This document shows, in pieces, positions 36,877 through 46,714 of a stretch of DNA of 64,000 nucleotides. The first letter of the stretch is position 1; each line of letters starts with the position of its first letter. This DNA comes from Proteobacteria bacterium bin106 (GTDB lineage: Bacteria; Bdellovibrionota_B; Oligoflexia; Oligoflexales; Bin106): the NCBI GenBank assembly GCA_002238945.1, contig MPNI01000005.1, positions 1 through 64,000 on the forward strand. Direction: 5' to 3'. Both the position numbers and the translations under genes were made by a program. The notes beneath the pieces are model-generated. The model was not told the DNA's origin, searched no databases, and worked only from the letters and a program-made list of their open reading frames with translations.

Positions 36877-37965
36877 TTACGATAAAGACGACTGCAAAGA
36901 GGAGTGAAGCAATGTTTTGGCTGTATCGATGGCTTGCTCAGAACATTGTACTCCGAATCGAGTGATAACATCTCCAGCTAGTATAGTTGCAATTTGAGCA
37001 GAAAGTGAATGAGGTTTTTGCAGTATATAGCCTGCAAGAAAACCGGCAGCAAAGTTATCACCAGCTCCTGTGGTATCAACAACCTTGACAGCTAAGGCTT
37101 TGCTATAACATCTCTCTTCACCACCCTCATAGATCTTCGCTCCTTTGTCACCAAGCTTATGGACATACACAAGATCATCTTTAAGCTGAAATTTGGGATT
37201 TTCTACAGCATCTTCTTGGCCAAGCAATTCACATGCTTCCATATGATTAGCAAAAAGTATATCCACATCTGCATCAATAAACTTTAAAAAATCTTTCTTA
37301 AAGGTCTTAACAACAAGAGGATCTGCAAGATCAAATGATACCTTGCCCCCTGACGCCTTCACAAAAGCTACAGCATCGATAATAGCTTTTCTTTGAGCAC
37401 TATGAAACCATTGATAACCACAAACATGAAAAATAGAAGACGTAAGGATATCTCCACAACAAAGATGATCTTTGCCTAACTCCTCACCAACGCCCAAAGA
37501 TGACAACATAGTACGTTCACCATCCTCACTAACCAATACCAATACACTACCTGTACTGCCTTGACTGTGATGAATATACGTCTTAAGACACGACATATCT
37601 AAAGCATCCCGCACTTGCTGTGCAGTTGGATCTTGTCCCACTATGGTACTAAAACTTACCTCAATACCCAAAGAAGCCAGTGTGCGAACGAGGTTACAAG
37701 ACGAGCCTCCTAAACCACGAAAGATTTTACTATCTTTTGTCGTAACCTCTTGAAGTACTCGGGCTTGCTCAATACTAGATACTTCTATACCTGTCCCTTT
37801 AGTCAGGCCAAGGCGATCAATATCCTCACTTGAAACCATCACTGTGGTATCCCACAAACTGCTACCCAAAGAACTCAAAGCATATCTTTTCTCAAAGACT
37901 CCCATGAGTCCTTTCTTTTGAAGTTCTGTTTTTTGGGGAAATGATTTTTGATGTAACATAGACAT
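36877..37965 (-). CDS. PfkB-family kinase, adenosine-kinase-like
   Basis: This is a ribokinase-fold sugar or nucleoside kinase. The N-terminal motif FRGLGGSSCNLVRTLASLG and the C-terminal anion-hole motif VDTTGAGDNFAAGFLAGYI with catalytic Asp are present. The stretch SFDLADPLVVKTFKKDFLKF followed by VDILFANHMEACELLG resembles bacterial adenosine kinases, so phosphorylation of adenosine or a related nucleoside is the best guess. Other sugars cannot be excluded. The first 35 residues are an extension without similarity. It is on the same strand as lepB with a 116-bp gap. Confidence 0.85.
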   Translation of the reverse strand: MSMLHQKSFPQKTELQKKGLMGVFEKRYALSSLGSSLWDTTVMVSSEDIDRLGLTKGTGIEVSSIEQARVLQEVTTKDSKIFRGLGGSSCNLVRTLASLGIEVSFSTIVGQDPTAQQVRDALDMSCLKTYIHHSQGSTGSVLVLVSEDGERTMLSSLGVGEELGKDHLCCGDILTSSIFHVCGYQWFHSAQRKAIIDAVAFVKASGGKVSFDLADPLVVKTFKKDFLKFIDADVDILFANHMEACELLGQEDAVENPKFQLKDDLVYVHKLGDKGAKIYEGGEERCYSKALAVKVVDTTGAGDNFAAGFLAGYILQKPHSLSAQIATILAGDVITRFGVQCSEQAIDTAKTLLHSSLQSSLS

Positions 37966-38183
37966 AATATGTGATCATCCAATTGTTTTCTAAGTAAAGT
38001 ACTCTTTTGCAGCAAACCATCACTTTAAGATCTTATAGAGTATGCTAACAAATGCTACCTATACATACAAAGTCTCTCTAAGCAAGCTGCAACATTGTCT
38101 ATATCGTCATTTATCCATTATTTTCTCTATAACATGACATGTTCTCATTTTCCTTTCTATTCTTCATACAATAGATCACACAT

Positions 38184-39038
38184 ATGAATACAACAAACAT
38201 ACCTCAAACAGCATCATATGACTTATCCATCACCACAGACTTCCATGCTTTTCAATGTTTTTATCACATTCATCACTGGCCCTATCAAATAGGTTATTAC
38301 ACCCCTATTTACCCAAACCTATTCCCTACTTCGCTATCGCCGTCTTCTATAGCTTCATCTTTTACGGCTGTAAGATCTTTAAAACTGTGGTTACAAACAT
38401 TTGCATCTCAGCACAGTCCTGCTTGCAAGAATATGGATGATCCATGTTTATGGATCCCTAACACAGCCTCCTCTTGCCTGTCCTCAGCAAGGTATGCGCA
38501 CTTACTAACTTACAAGCAAGGCGGTAAACCCCCTGCTCTTCAACTGGCTCCATTCCTTGTCTCTCAGAACTCCGAGATGATCTATTTTTGGCTAACTGAT
38601 ATACACATAGATATATGCTTGAATCTTGCCACTCATCGTGTCGGCATATTACACAAAGACGCAAACAATGCCATACATACCTATTGCAGCATCTATAAAC
38701 GCCAAAAACTTCGCCTATTACTACTGCCTTTCAAACGTAAGGTGTTCGCTATAGATGCCAAAAATAATCACACCATACCACCAGCTGCAAAGCTTAACAC
38801 CTCATTTCTTGTCGCACTAAGAAATGCTTTTCCAAATGAACAGCTATGGTTAAATCTTAATCTTAAAAAGGTATCTTGTGATACTACATATCTTAGTACA
38901 ACAGAAAGAAACATGATCAAACAGCTTGGCTTTATCACTCACTCTCTACCAAGTGAACCTTGTCTTTCTTTAATTGACCTTCAACGAGAATACGATAACC
39001 CTCACCATCGAAGCATCTATATGGGGCGAAGATTATAA
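38184..39038 (+). CDS. Hypothetical protein, 284 aa
   Basis: A plus-strand ORF with no signal peptide or membrane segment. It is rich in His, Tyr, Leu, Ser and Asn. Segments such as YKRQKLRLLLLPFKRKVFAI and NEQLWLNLNLKKVSC suggest a folded alpha/beta protein. I recognise no motif or family. It is flanked by minus-strand genes, with a symmetrical hairpin shortly after its stop. A shadow ORF in another frame at 38255 is ignored. Confidence 0.55.
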   Translation: MNTTNIPQTASYDLSITTDFHAFQCFYHIHHWPYQIGYYTPIYPNLFPTSLSPSSIASSFTAVRSLKLWLQTFASQHSPACKNMDDPCLWIPNTASSCLSSARYAHLLTYKQGGKPPALQLAPFLVSQNSEMIYFWLTDIHIDICLNLATHRVGILHKDANNAIHTYCSIYKRQKLRLLLLPFKRKVFAIDAKNNHTIPPAAKLNTSFLVALRNAFPNEQLWLNLNLKKVSCDTTYLSTTERNMIKQLGFITHSLPSEPCLSLIDLQREYDNPHHRSIYMGRRL

Positions 39039-39074
39039 GAGCTCCTAGCTAAAAGCAAACAGCTAAAAGCAAAC

Positions 39075-39102
39075 AGCTGCATCAGCAAAAAGTGATGCAG
39101 CT
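39075..39102. terminator. Hairpin between convergent genes, likely terminator
   Basis: AGCTGCATCA (39075-39084) pairs perfectly with TGATGCAGCT (39093-39102). On the minus strand the stem is followed by GTTTGCTTTT, so it best serves the protease array. It may also stop the plus-strand gene. A duplicated AGCTAAAAGCAAAC sits just to its left. Confidence 0.6.
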
Positions 39103-39155
39103 CAATCTCCTTTATAGTCTGGATTTACCCACAAACTATCTGTCTTATATACTCT

Positions 39156-40304
39156 TTACTTTTGAGGTAACCCCAAAAGATTCAACATAGCAAAATGCTT
39201 GTTAATGATATCTCTTATATCAGAAGCAAGGTAAGGCAAAATATAAACAAAACTCACGTTGCTGCATATGAGTATTCTATTTTTAAGAAGGGGTATATGT
39301 CTTTCGAATACATTCAGTGGTTTGATTTCACCATGTCTTTTAATACCCATTCCAACGCTGCTATGCACAACCAAGCCACCTATTATAATCCCCATAACTT
39401 GAATGTGACCATCTACATCGGTATAAAGTGGTGCACCAGAATCTCCACTGCAGATCATCGATGATTTTATCTCACTATCTACATGACTCACTGTCTTTGA
39501 AGGTGTTTTAGTATCTTCTGTTTGTTTCGTAAGCCTCGGAACCGTAATGCCTACATCTTTGTGGTCTTGCTTTTCAAAAAATCTTTTTATACGTTTTGGA
39601 AAACGTGAAAAATAATTATTCTTTAGTGATGGATGAAGCTTATACCACCAAGGCAGTGAAATGATGGTGTTACGAAATGTATTATTCTTTTCAAGTTGGT
39701 CTAGATGTTGTAACGAATATAATGTTAAAGCTGCTTGACGAAAATAATTATTTTCGTCACCATAAATGTCTTCACTGCCTTCTTCTTTGTGATCAATCTT
39801 AGGAATTTTTTTACTATAAAGTTCTTCTGAACCTCCACGTCCTTCTGCCCATACATCTAGGGCTTTATCAGGATAAGTAGTAGCCATAGGTAAAGGTTTT
39901 GGAAAGTCTGATTCAGCCATTTCAGAGTCAGTTAATCCCTCATTAAATATCAGGACAGCAACATCACTACTACCCACCTGATAGACTTTTTCAACATCAA
40001 ACGCTTTTATTTGATCATTTCTAAAAGCTGTGGGTACATCCAAAAGAATTTCATAATGATAAACTTCTGATGACACACAATGATAAGCTGTCAGTACAAC
40101 ACCTCTTTGGATATATACTCCATCACATTCAGCTTGAGCATCATCATTTGTTATTAATATTTTCACTGTAGCAGTTGTTTGAAGATAACCAGAAGCCTGA
40201 GGCAAGCTGTCAGGGCCGATAACATTCAACTGTGAAGTGCTTTCTATGCCACAACTCACCATAGTAAGACTGATAAACACAATGATCAAAGGTACACATC
40301 TCAC
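39156..40304 (-). CDS. Trypsin-like serine protease lipoprotein, array member 1
   Basis: The start is GTG at 40304 after GAGAGGAACTGGAA. The signal peptide ends TMVSC. The S1 triad is visible: LTAYHCV (His75), SSDVAVLIF (Asp114) and ICSGDSGAPLY (Ser289). Asp to Ser spans 175 residues, against about 93 in chymotrypsin, because of an insertion carrying LPWWYKLHPSLKNNYFSR. The N-terminal LNVIGPDSLP block is conserved in all four members. Likely a lipid-anchored endopeptidase; the substrate is unknown and could be host, prey or self envelope proteins. C-terminal LASDIRDIINKHF is also conserved. Confidence 0.87.
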   Translation of the reverse strand: MRCVPLIIVFISLTMVSCGIESTSQLNVIGPDSLPQASGYLQTTATVKILITNDDAQAECDGVYIQRGVVLTAYHCVSSEVYHYEILLDVPTAFRNDQIKAFDVEKVYQVGSSDVAVLIFNEGLTDSEMAESDFPKPLPMATTYPDKALDVWAEGRGGSEELYSKKIPKIDHKEEGSEDIYGDENNYFRQAALTLYSLQHLDQLEKNNTFRNTIISLPWWYKLHPSLKNNYFSRFPKRIKRFFEKQDHKDVGITVPRLTKQTEDTKTPSKTVSHVDSEIKSSMICSGDSGAPLYTDVDGHIQVMGIIIGGLVVHSSVGMGIKRHGEIKPLNVFERHIPLLKNRILICSNVSFVYILPYLASDIRDIINKHFAMLNLLGLPQK

Positions 40305-40517
40305 TTCCAGTTCCTCTCCATTTAAAGACTAACAGTACTATGATCACATAGTGGACTTGATGAATGATTCAAATATCTATGACTAGATACTGTCTTATAA
40401 GCAATATATATGCCAAAGTGATAACATTGGCTATGACCTCCATAACCTTAATAAGATCTTCAAACTCATCTCTTTTTACAGCAGGCAAGTCATAACTCTG
40501 AACACTAAGCACTATGC
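40305..40517 (-). repeat. Duplicated spacer, copy 1
   Basis: This 213-bp spacer is nearly the same as 41655-41868, including ATTTAAAGACTAACAGTACT and GCAATATATATGCCAAAGTG. Together with the adjacent gene it marks a duplication unit of about 1.35 kb. It probably contains the promoter of array member 1. Confidence 0.9.
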
Positions 40518-41654
40518 TCAGCGCGTAGCATCTTGAAAATGATCATCAATAATATGTTTTATATCAGAAGCAAGGTAAGGCAAAATATGAGGAACACTCA
40601 CGTTGCTGCACATGAGCATCCTCTTCATAAGAAAGGAATTGGGCATATGTCTTTCAAATACATTCAATGGTTTGATTTCACCATGTCTTCTTATACCCAT
40701 CCCAACGCTGTTATGCACAACCAAGCCACCTATTATAATCCCCATAACTTGGATGTGACCCCCCACATCGGCATAAAGCGGTGAACCAGAATCTCCGCTA
40801 CAAATCATCGATGATTTTATCTCACTATCTACATGACTCACAGTCTCTGAAGTTGCTTTAGTATCTTCTGTCTGTTTCGTAAGCCTCGGAACCGTAATGC
40901 CTACATCTTTAAGACCTTGCTTTTTCAACTTCCTTTTTACACGTTTTGGAAGACGTGAAAAAAAACCATTCTTTAGTGATGGATGAAGTTTATACCACCA
41001 AGGCAGTGAGATGATTACGTTACGAAATGTATCATTTTTCTCAAGATCGTCTAAATGTTGTAGCGGATATAATGTTAAAGGCGCTTGACGAAAACAATTA
41101 TTTTCATCACAATAAAATTCTTTAATGCCTTCTTTTTTGTGATCAACCTTAGGGATTCTCTTACTATAAAGTTCTTCTGAACCTCCACGTCCTTCTACCC
41201 ATACATCTAGAGGTTTATCAGGATAAGTAGTAGCTATAGGTAAAGGTTTTGGAAAGTTTGATTCAGCCATTTCAGAGTCAGTTAATCCCTCATTAAATAT
41301 CAGGACAGCAACATCACTACTACCCACCTGATAGACTTTTTCAATATCAAACGCTTTTTCTTCAACATTTCCAGAAGTTGTAGGTACATCAAAAATAATT
41401 GCATAATGATGATCTTTTAATAACGTACAATGATAAGCTGTCAGTACAACACCTCTTTGGATATATACTCCGTCACATTCAGGATTAGAATCACCATTTT
41501 TTATTGATATTTTCACTGTAGCAGTTTTTTGAAGATAACCAGAAGCCTGAGGCAAGCTGTCAGGGCCGATAATATTCAACTGTGAAGTGCTTTTTGTGCC
41601 ACAACTCACCATAATAAGACTGATAAACACGATGGTTAAAGATACACATCTCAC
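40518..41654 (-). CDS. Trypsin-like serine protease lipoprotein, array member 2
   Basis: It starts at GTG with the same GAGAGGAACTGGAA site as member 1 and has lipobox MVSC. Triad motifs are LTAYHCT, SSDVAVLIF and ICSGDSGSPLY. It is the closest sister of member 1: long stretches are identical, for example EGLTDSEMAES and the PWWYKLHPSLKN insertion. Differences cluster around residues 50-100, 160-210 and 235-275. It ends HIIDDHFQDATR. No loss of catalytic residues is seen, so it should be active. Confidence 0.87.
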   Translation of the reverse strand: MRCVSLTIVFISLIMVSCGTKSTSQLNIIGPDSLPQASGYLQKTATVKISIKNGDSNPECDGVYIQRGVVLTAYHCTLLKDHHYAIIFDVPTTSGNVEEKAFDIEKVYQVGSSDVAVLIFNEGLTDSEMAESNFPKPLPIATTYPDKPLDVWVEGRGGSEELYSKRIPKVDHKKEGIKEFYCDENNCFRQAPLTLYPLQHLDDLEKNDTFRNVIISLPWWYKLHPSLKNGFFSRLPKRVKRKLKKQGLKDVGITVPRLTKQTEDTKATSETVSHVDSEIKSSMICSGDSGSPLYADVGGHIQVMGIIIGGLVVHNSVGMGIRRHGEIKPLNVFERHMPNSFLMKRMLMCSNVSVPHILPYLASDIKHIIDDHFQDATR

Positions 41655-41868
41655 TTCCAGTTCCTCTCCATTTAAAGACTAACAGTACTATGGTCACATA
41701 GTGGACTTGATGAATGATTCAAATCCTCTTGACTAGATACTGTCTGATAAGCAATATATATGCCAAAGTGATAGCATTGGCTATGACCTCCATAACCTTA
41801 ATAAGATCTTCAAACCCAGCTCTTTTTACAGCAAGGCAAGTAACAATTCTGAACACTAAGCACCATGC
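41655..41868 (-). repeat. Duplicated spacer, copy 2
   Basis: Near-identical to 40305-40517. Only a few substitutions and small indels are seen, indicating a recent duplication. Confidence 0.9.
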
Positions 41869-42966
41869 TCAGCGCTTAGCATCTTGAAAATGATCATCAA
41901 TAATGTATCTGATCTCAGAAGCAAAACCAGGTAATATTTGAGCAATACTCAAATTACTGCAGATGAATAACTTGTTAAGAAAAACGATTCTTTCTAAGAT
42001 ATTCAGTTGCTTAATTTCACCATTTTTTATAACAATACTGCTAGGAACTATAAGAGTATCCGTTACAATTCCTACTACCTGGATGTGACCACCCACAACT
42101 GTATAAAGCGGTGCACCAGAGTCTCCATTGCAAATCATAGATGATGTGATATAATCTTCGCCTACAGCATCTGTAGCTGTTGAGGTTATGATACTATCTT
42201 GTTTTTGTGCTGTGTTGCGATGTTGACTCAATCTTGGCACAGTCATACCTAAATCTTTACGGCCTTTTTCATGGATAAACATATGCAAATGATGAGAAAG
42301 ACGTGAAAAATAATGGTTTTTTAGCAATGAATTAAGTCTATACGGCCAAGGCAGCGGTGAGGTGATTGTGTTACGAAATGCCTCATTACTCCCCAGATGC
42401 TCTATATATTGCTTAGGATATAATGTTAAAGATGCTTGACGAAAATGCTCATTATCATCATAGACATGTTTTATTCCTCCAAATCCTTCTGCCCATACAT
42501 CTAAAGGCTTATCAGGATAAGTCATTACCACAGAAGCAGGTTTTGGAAAGTCTGATTTAGTTATTTCAAAATCTGTTAATCCTTCATTAAAAATCAAAAC
42601 AGCAAGATCGCTGTTACTCACTTGATAGATTTTTTCAATATCAAAGACTGTTTTTTTATAATTTTTCCAAGCAATAGGTAGGTCAAAAAAAACTTTAACA
42701 TTACGATTATTCTTTGAAGATACACAATGATAAGCCGTCAGTATAACACCTTTTTCAATATATACCCCACCACAAAGATTTTTTTCAAATTTTTTCTCAG
42801 AAATCTCTTCTTCTGCTATCACTTTCACCGTGGCAGTGATCTGAAGATCACTCAAGACCTGAGGTACACTGTCAGGGCCGATAATATTCAATTGAGAAAT
42901 CATTTCTCTACCACAGCTCCATAACACCATACTTATAAACATAATGACTAAAGATACATATCTCAC
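41869..42966 (-). CDS. Trypsin-like serine protease lipoprotein, array member 3
   Basis: It starts at GTG (AAAAGGAATAGGAA upstream) with lipobox LWSC. The triad is LTAYHCV, NSDLAVLIF and ICNGDSGAPLY, with Asn in place of the Ser before GDSG. It is more distant from members 1 and 2 and lacks their GRGGSEELYSK segment, but keeps the LNIIGPDSVP block, the PWPYRLNSLLKNHYFSR insertion and the C-terminal IIDDHFQDAKR. The adjacent VYIEKGV motif before the His region is shared. Predicted active envelope-anchored endopeptidase. Confidence 0.86.
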   Translation of the reverse strand: MRYVSLVIMFISMVLWSCGREMISQLNIIGPDSVPQVLSDLQITATVKVIAEEEISEKKFEKNLCGGVYIEKGVILTAYHCVSSKNNRNVKVFFDLPIAWKNYKKTVFDIEKIYQVSNSDLAVLIFNEGLTDFEITKSDFPKPASVVMTYPDKPLDVWAEGFGGIKHVYDDNEHFRQASLTLYPKQYIEHLGSNEAFRNTITSPLPWPYRLNSLLKNHYFSRLSHHLHMFIHEKGRKDLGMTVPRLSQHRNTAQKQDSIITSTATDAVGEDYITSSMICNGDSGAPLYTVVGGHIQVVGIVTDTLIVPSSIVIKNGEIKQLNILERIVFLNKLFICSNLSIAQILPGFASEIRYIIDDHFQDAKR

Positions 42967-43105
42967 TTCCTATTCCTTTTTATGTAAAAATCCTGCGCTA
43001 AAATCATACATTTTACCATCATAGTCTTTGTTTAGCTCACAAGACTGTGATCACTCTGCTAGCAGAAGTAAATATGTAAAAACGCTAAAAGTGATAATAA
43101 ATACA

Positions 43106-44197
43106 TCACCGAAACGTTTCAAAATGCGTGTAGATAATGCGTCTTATCTCAGAGGCAAAATCAGCTAAGATATGAACCACACCCACGTGACTGCATGTGA
43201 GCTTTATCTTTCGAAAAAAGCTCAAATTTCTTTCTAAAATATTAAGTGATTTAATCTCATTATTTTCTAAACCAATACTGTTAGGAACCATAAGAATACT
43301 AGTTATAATGCCCACTACCTGAACGTGATTATCTACAATCGTATAAAGAGGTGCACCAGAATCTCCACTGCAAATCATCGATGATTTAACATAAGATTCT
43401 GGGTTATCTACAGCATCAACTGCTGTAGAAGCTGTGCTGCTGTTTTGTGTCATATTGCGATATATACTCGGCCTTGGAACAGTGACTCCTATAGCGTTGC
43501 GGTTTTGAATACTTTTTAAAGCAAGAGAGGCATAATAATTGCTAACCTGTCGATACATCTTTTCCCACCAAGACAAAGATATGCTGGCTTCAGGATATAC
43601 ATAACTCTTTTTTACAAGATCTAAATGTTGCGGTGCATACAACGTTAAAGGTGCTTGACGAATATGTTTTATATTATCACTATCATAATATTCATGTGTG
43701 CCGCCTAATCCTTCTGCCCATACATCTAGGGGTTTATCGGGATAACGATCTATCATGGCAAGAGGTTCTGGAAAACCTGGTATAAGCATAGATAAAGACG
43801 ATAACCATCCTTCTTTAAAAATCAGCACGGCAATATCACTGTTATCAACACGATAGACCTTATCAACATCAAAAGCTATTTTTTCATAAACTTCTGAAAA
43901 AGGTGAAACTATATCCAATACAATCTTAAAACGAGACTCCTCTGAGCTCACACAATGATAAGCTGTTAAAACAACTCCTTTTTTAATATAGACTCCACCA
44001 CAATCATGTTGAAATGTTCTCTCAGAAATATCATTTTCTACTACCACAGTCACTGTGGAAGTGGTCTGAAGTTCACCAAAAACCGGAGGTACACTGTCAG
44101 GACCAATTATATGCAATTGTGAACTATCTTCTCTACCACAACTCCATACAATCATCATCAAACTTAAAAATACCATGGCTCTATATACATATTTCAT
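43106..44197 (-). CDS. Trypsin-like serine protease lipoprotein, array member 4
   Basis: The track opens at a GTG (44209), but the ATG at 44197 is spaced seven bases from GTGGAG and gives MKYVYRAMVFLSLMMIVWSC, a lipoprotein signal. The triad is LTAYHCV, NSDIAVLIF and ICSGDSGAPLY. It is the most diverged member, with a shorter insertion (SLSWWEKMYRQVSNYY) and its own upstream sequence, so it is probably the oldest branch. It lies first in the direction of transcription. A 139-bp gap separates it from member 3. Confidence 0.86.
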   Translation of the reverse strand: MKYVYRAMVFLSLMMIVWSCGREDSSQLHIIGPDSVPPVFGELQTTSTVTVVVENDISERTFQHDCGGVYIKKGVVLTAYHCVSSEESRFKIVLDIVSPFSEVYEKIAFDVDKVYRVDNSDIAVLIFKEGWLSSLSMLIPGFPEPLAMIDRYPDKPLDVWAEGLGGTHEYYDSDNIKHIRQAPLTLYAPQHLDLVKKSYVYPEASISLSWWEKMYRQVSNYYASLALKSIQNRNAIGVTVPRPSIYRNMTQNSSTASTAVDAVDNPESYVKSSMICSGDSGAPLYTIVDNHVQVVGIITSILMVPNSIGLENNEIKSLNILERNLSFFRKIKLTCSHVGVVHILADFASEIRRIIYTHFETFR

Positions 44198-44299
44198 GTG
44201 ATTCTCCACTACATTGATAACTACTCATAATCTGATCATGACAGAGTCATATATTTATTTTTTACTCACTCAAAGTATGTGCTCCAAAAAATAGCTGTA

Positions 44300-45430
44300 T
44301 TACTGATGATCATCAGAATTTTTAGCTGGATATCCCACTATCACATCATCTGACTCAGCTGGCTCATACCAGCTGTCTTGGACATTTAAAAAAAGTAAGT
44401 CTAAAATATAGTAAGGATTCAAAGAGTCAAAAGACTCTTGAAGTATTTGATAGAGTTCCTCACTAGCTGTGCGGATCGTTTCTTGATTTAAGGAAAAAAA
44501 ATAAGAAAGATCACCAACAATCTTATCATCAACTGGAGGATAAGAATACGAGGAATAACGAAAGTAACGGATATTGTATAGCCAAAGCAATGTTGCATAG
44601 AGATCATTACCACCAAAATGGTCCTGTATGGTCTCTTTAAGACGCCTTTGGTCTGCGTCTAAATCATCTAAACTTTTTTGATACAAATCAGCTACGTGGC
44701 TACGATGCTTTAAAAGCTCACTACGGCCTAACAGTTCACTTAAAGAACTCTCACCATCCCAAAATAAGCTATCCCATTGAAATATATGATCCAATAACTC
44801 TTGGTCTTCATGAGGATGATTTTCTGCAACAAACATAACCTTCCACTGGGGAGGTGTATTCGGTGGAGGTAAAGGATGATGAGATGGAACAGAATGTTGA
44901 TAAGTCTTTAAATCATAATCAGAGTTTTCTGTTTCTGTATGCACCTGTGATAGATCTAAGTTAGATCCTACAGAGGTAGCAAACATAGACCCTCTCTCTG
45001 TTTTCTTAGCAAACCATAACACACCGCCTACCACAGCCAAACTATAGATGACCTCAGATCTCAAGAATTTGGGTAACGAGTGAAAACCCCGCAAAATCTT
45101 ATGCACCTGAGTCAATGGCATAGTTAAAGACATAGCTAAAGAAGATGCCATCACAGCAGAAGCACTTTGTTCTAAAAGCCGTTCCTTATTCCCTTCCTTG
45201 TGCTCCAAATCCACCCATGCAGATGATGGCAACATGGGGGAATGTTCGTTAGCGTAACTCAACGATATATGTACCAGCATAAACATAAACCATACCACAA
45301 CCACTATAGCATATTTGAAAATGAATGCCACATAGCTCGGCTGTATGGTAGTATGGATGTCTTTGTTATCTTTACTAGTATTTTTATCACGTACTTTAAT
45401 GATCATCTGATGTTTTTCCTTATCTATCAT
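44300..45430 (-). CDS. Exported/membrane protein resembling the 18-24 kb family, 376 aa
   Basis: A long N-terminus with a hydrophobic segment (FKYAIVVVVWFMFMLVHISL) ending near SYANE may be an uncleaved or late signal; internal starts are possible. Then comes FHSLPKFLRSEVIYSLAVVG with GVLWFAKKTERGS, which parallels LHWLPKTALTKWALSLAGG...GYLAEKF of the tandem family. A PPPNTPP linker and a helical C-terminal domain (LYATLLWLYNIRYF) follow in the same order. Similarity is architectural and weak in sequence. It is placed directly upstream of the protease array on the same strand. Function unknown. Confidence 0.6.
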   Translation of the reverse strand: MIDKEKHQMIIKVRDKNTSKDNKDIHTTIQPSYVAFIFKYAIVVVVWFMFMLVHISLSYANEHSPMLPSSAWVDLEHKEGNKERLLEQSASAVMASSLAMSLTMPLTQVHKILRGFHSLPKFLRSEVIYSLAVVGGVLWFAKKTERGSMFATSVGSNLDLSQVHTETENSDYDLKTYQHSVPSHHPLPPPNTPPQWKVMFVAENHPHEDQELLDHIFQWDSLFWDGESSLSELLGRSELLKHRSHVADLYQKSLDDLDADQRRLKETIQDHFGGNDLYATLLWLYNIRYFRYSSYSYPPVDDKIVGDLSYFFSLNQETIRTASEELYQILQESFDSLNPYYILDLLFLNVQDSWYEPAESDDVIVGYPAKNSDDHQ

Positions 45431-45499
45431 GACGTAAACGTATATGAAATAGGTTTAAAATATGAAACCTATTTCAGTGCTTATAAGTTCTTTTGTTTG

Positions 45500-45526
45500 A
45501 GCTCTTAAAAGCTCATCTTAAGAGCT
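45500..45526. other. Inverted repeat downstream of ychF
   Basis: AGCTCTTAA (45500-45508) pairs perfectly with TTAAGAGCT (45518-45526). It lies just past the ychF stop and could end its transcript, but no U-run follows on the minus strand. Confidence 0.4.
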
Positions 45527-45547
45527 ATGCTGAAACAACTGTGGAAC

Positions 45548-46714
45548 TTAAAAATTCTGAGATTTACCTGCCTTAGATACATGATGACGAAACTCTATAA
45601 CATCATCATCTTCTACCACATAATCTTGTCCTTCGATACGTAGTAGACCCTTTTCTTTAAGAGCTAATTTGGTTTTGTATGTCACTAAATCACTTACCTT
45701 ATACACCTCCGCAGCAATAAAACCTTTAGCAAAATCAGAATGAATCATCCCTGCAGCATCTCGAGCTCGAGTTCCCAAAGGAATAGTCCAAGCACGAGTC
45801 TCTTGTGCCCCTGCTGTAAAGTAATGCATCAAAGACAACAGCAAGTAGGCTTGAGCACTTAAACGTTCTAAGCCGGAATAGTCAAGCCCTAATGATGCTA
45901 ACATCTCTTTTTTATCATCAGCAGATTCCAACTCACTGATCTCTGCTTCAATTTTAGCTGAAAGCACTAAATGAGAAGATCCTTGTGAGCAAGCATACTC
46001 AGATACCTCTTTGATGTATGCCTCTGCTTGAGTGTGATGAGAAGGATCATTGAAATAGCTTTCTTCAACATTGCAAACATAGAGCTGTTTTTTAGCTGAT
46101 AACAAATGAAGATCTTTAAAAATCTTCTGAATAACCTCACTGCGATCTTTACTGCGATGAGCTAAAAAATAACTTCTTGCTGTTTGTAGCGATACAAGAT
46201 GCTGACATAGTTCTTCTAGAATCTGTAAATACTCTTTAAGCTCTTTTGTAGAAGTGGTTTTAGCAAGTTTACGTTTTTTCTCAAGATGCTTCTCCACTGT
46301 GTCACAGTCAGCAAGAATAAACTCTATATCAATGGTTTCCATATCTCTAAGAGGATCACATCCCCCTGACACATGCATCACTTGATCATCATCAAAACAA
46401 CGTACCACATGAATAAGAGCATCCACTTCACGAATATGCCCAAGAAACTGATTGCCTAAGCCTTCTCCTTTAGAAGCTCCCTTCACCAAACCAGCCACAT
46501 CTGTAATTTGTAACGTAGCAGGAACAATCTTGGCACTGTCAAATATCTTAGCAAGGATCTCCAAACGCGGCTCAGCAATATCAGCATGGGCTGTACTGGG
46601 ATCAATGGTGCAAAATGCATAATTTTCACTAGCCACCTGGCTCTGTGTAAGAGCATTAAACAATGTGGATTTACCCACATTAGGCAAGCCAACAATGCCA
46701 CAACGTAATGACAC
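45548..46714 (-). CDS. ychF: Ribosome-associated ATPase/GTPase YchF (Obg family)
   Basis: This P-loop NTPase of the Obg/OLA1 group binds ribosomes and is linked to stress responses. G1 is GLPNVGKSTLFNALT, and the following NYAFCTIDPSTAHADI and ITDVAGLVKGASKGEGLGNQFL are diagnostic. The coiled-coil and C-terminal TGS domain (TRAWTIPLGTRARDAAGMIH ... FIAAEVYKVSDLV) are complete. At 388 aa it is a little longer than usual. The start is GTG at 46714 with AGGAG eight bases upstream. It is not in an obvious operon. Confidence 0.95.
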   Translation of the reverse strand: MSLRCGIVGLPNVGKSTLFNALTQSQVASENYAFCTIDPSTAHADIAEPRLEILAKIFDSAKIVPATLQITDVAGLVKGASKGEGLGNQFLGHIREVDALIHVVRCFDDDQVMHVSGGCDPLRDMETIDIEFILADCDTVEKHLEKKRKLAKTTSTKELKEYLQILEELCQHLVSLQTARSYFLAHRSKDRSEVIQKIFKDLHLLSAKKQLYVCNVEESYFNDPSHHTQAEAYIKEVSEYACSQGSSHLVLSAKIEAEISELESADDKKEMLASLGLDYSGLERLSAQAYLLLSLMHYFTAGAQETRAWTIPLGTRARDAAGMIHSDFAKGFIAAEVYKVSDLVTYKTKLALKEKGLLRIEGQDYVVEDDDVIEFRHHVSKAGKSQNF

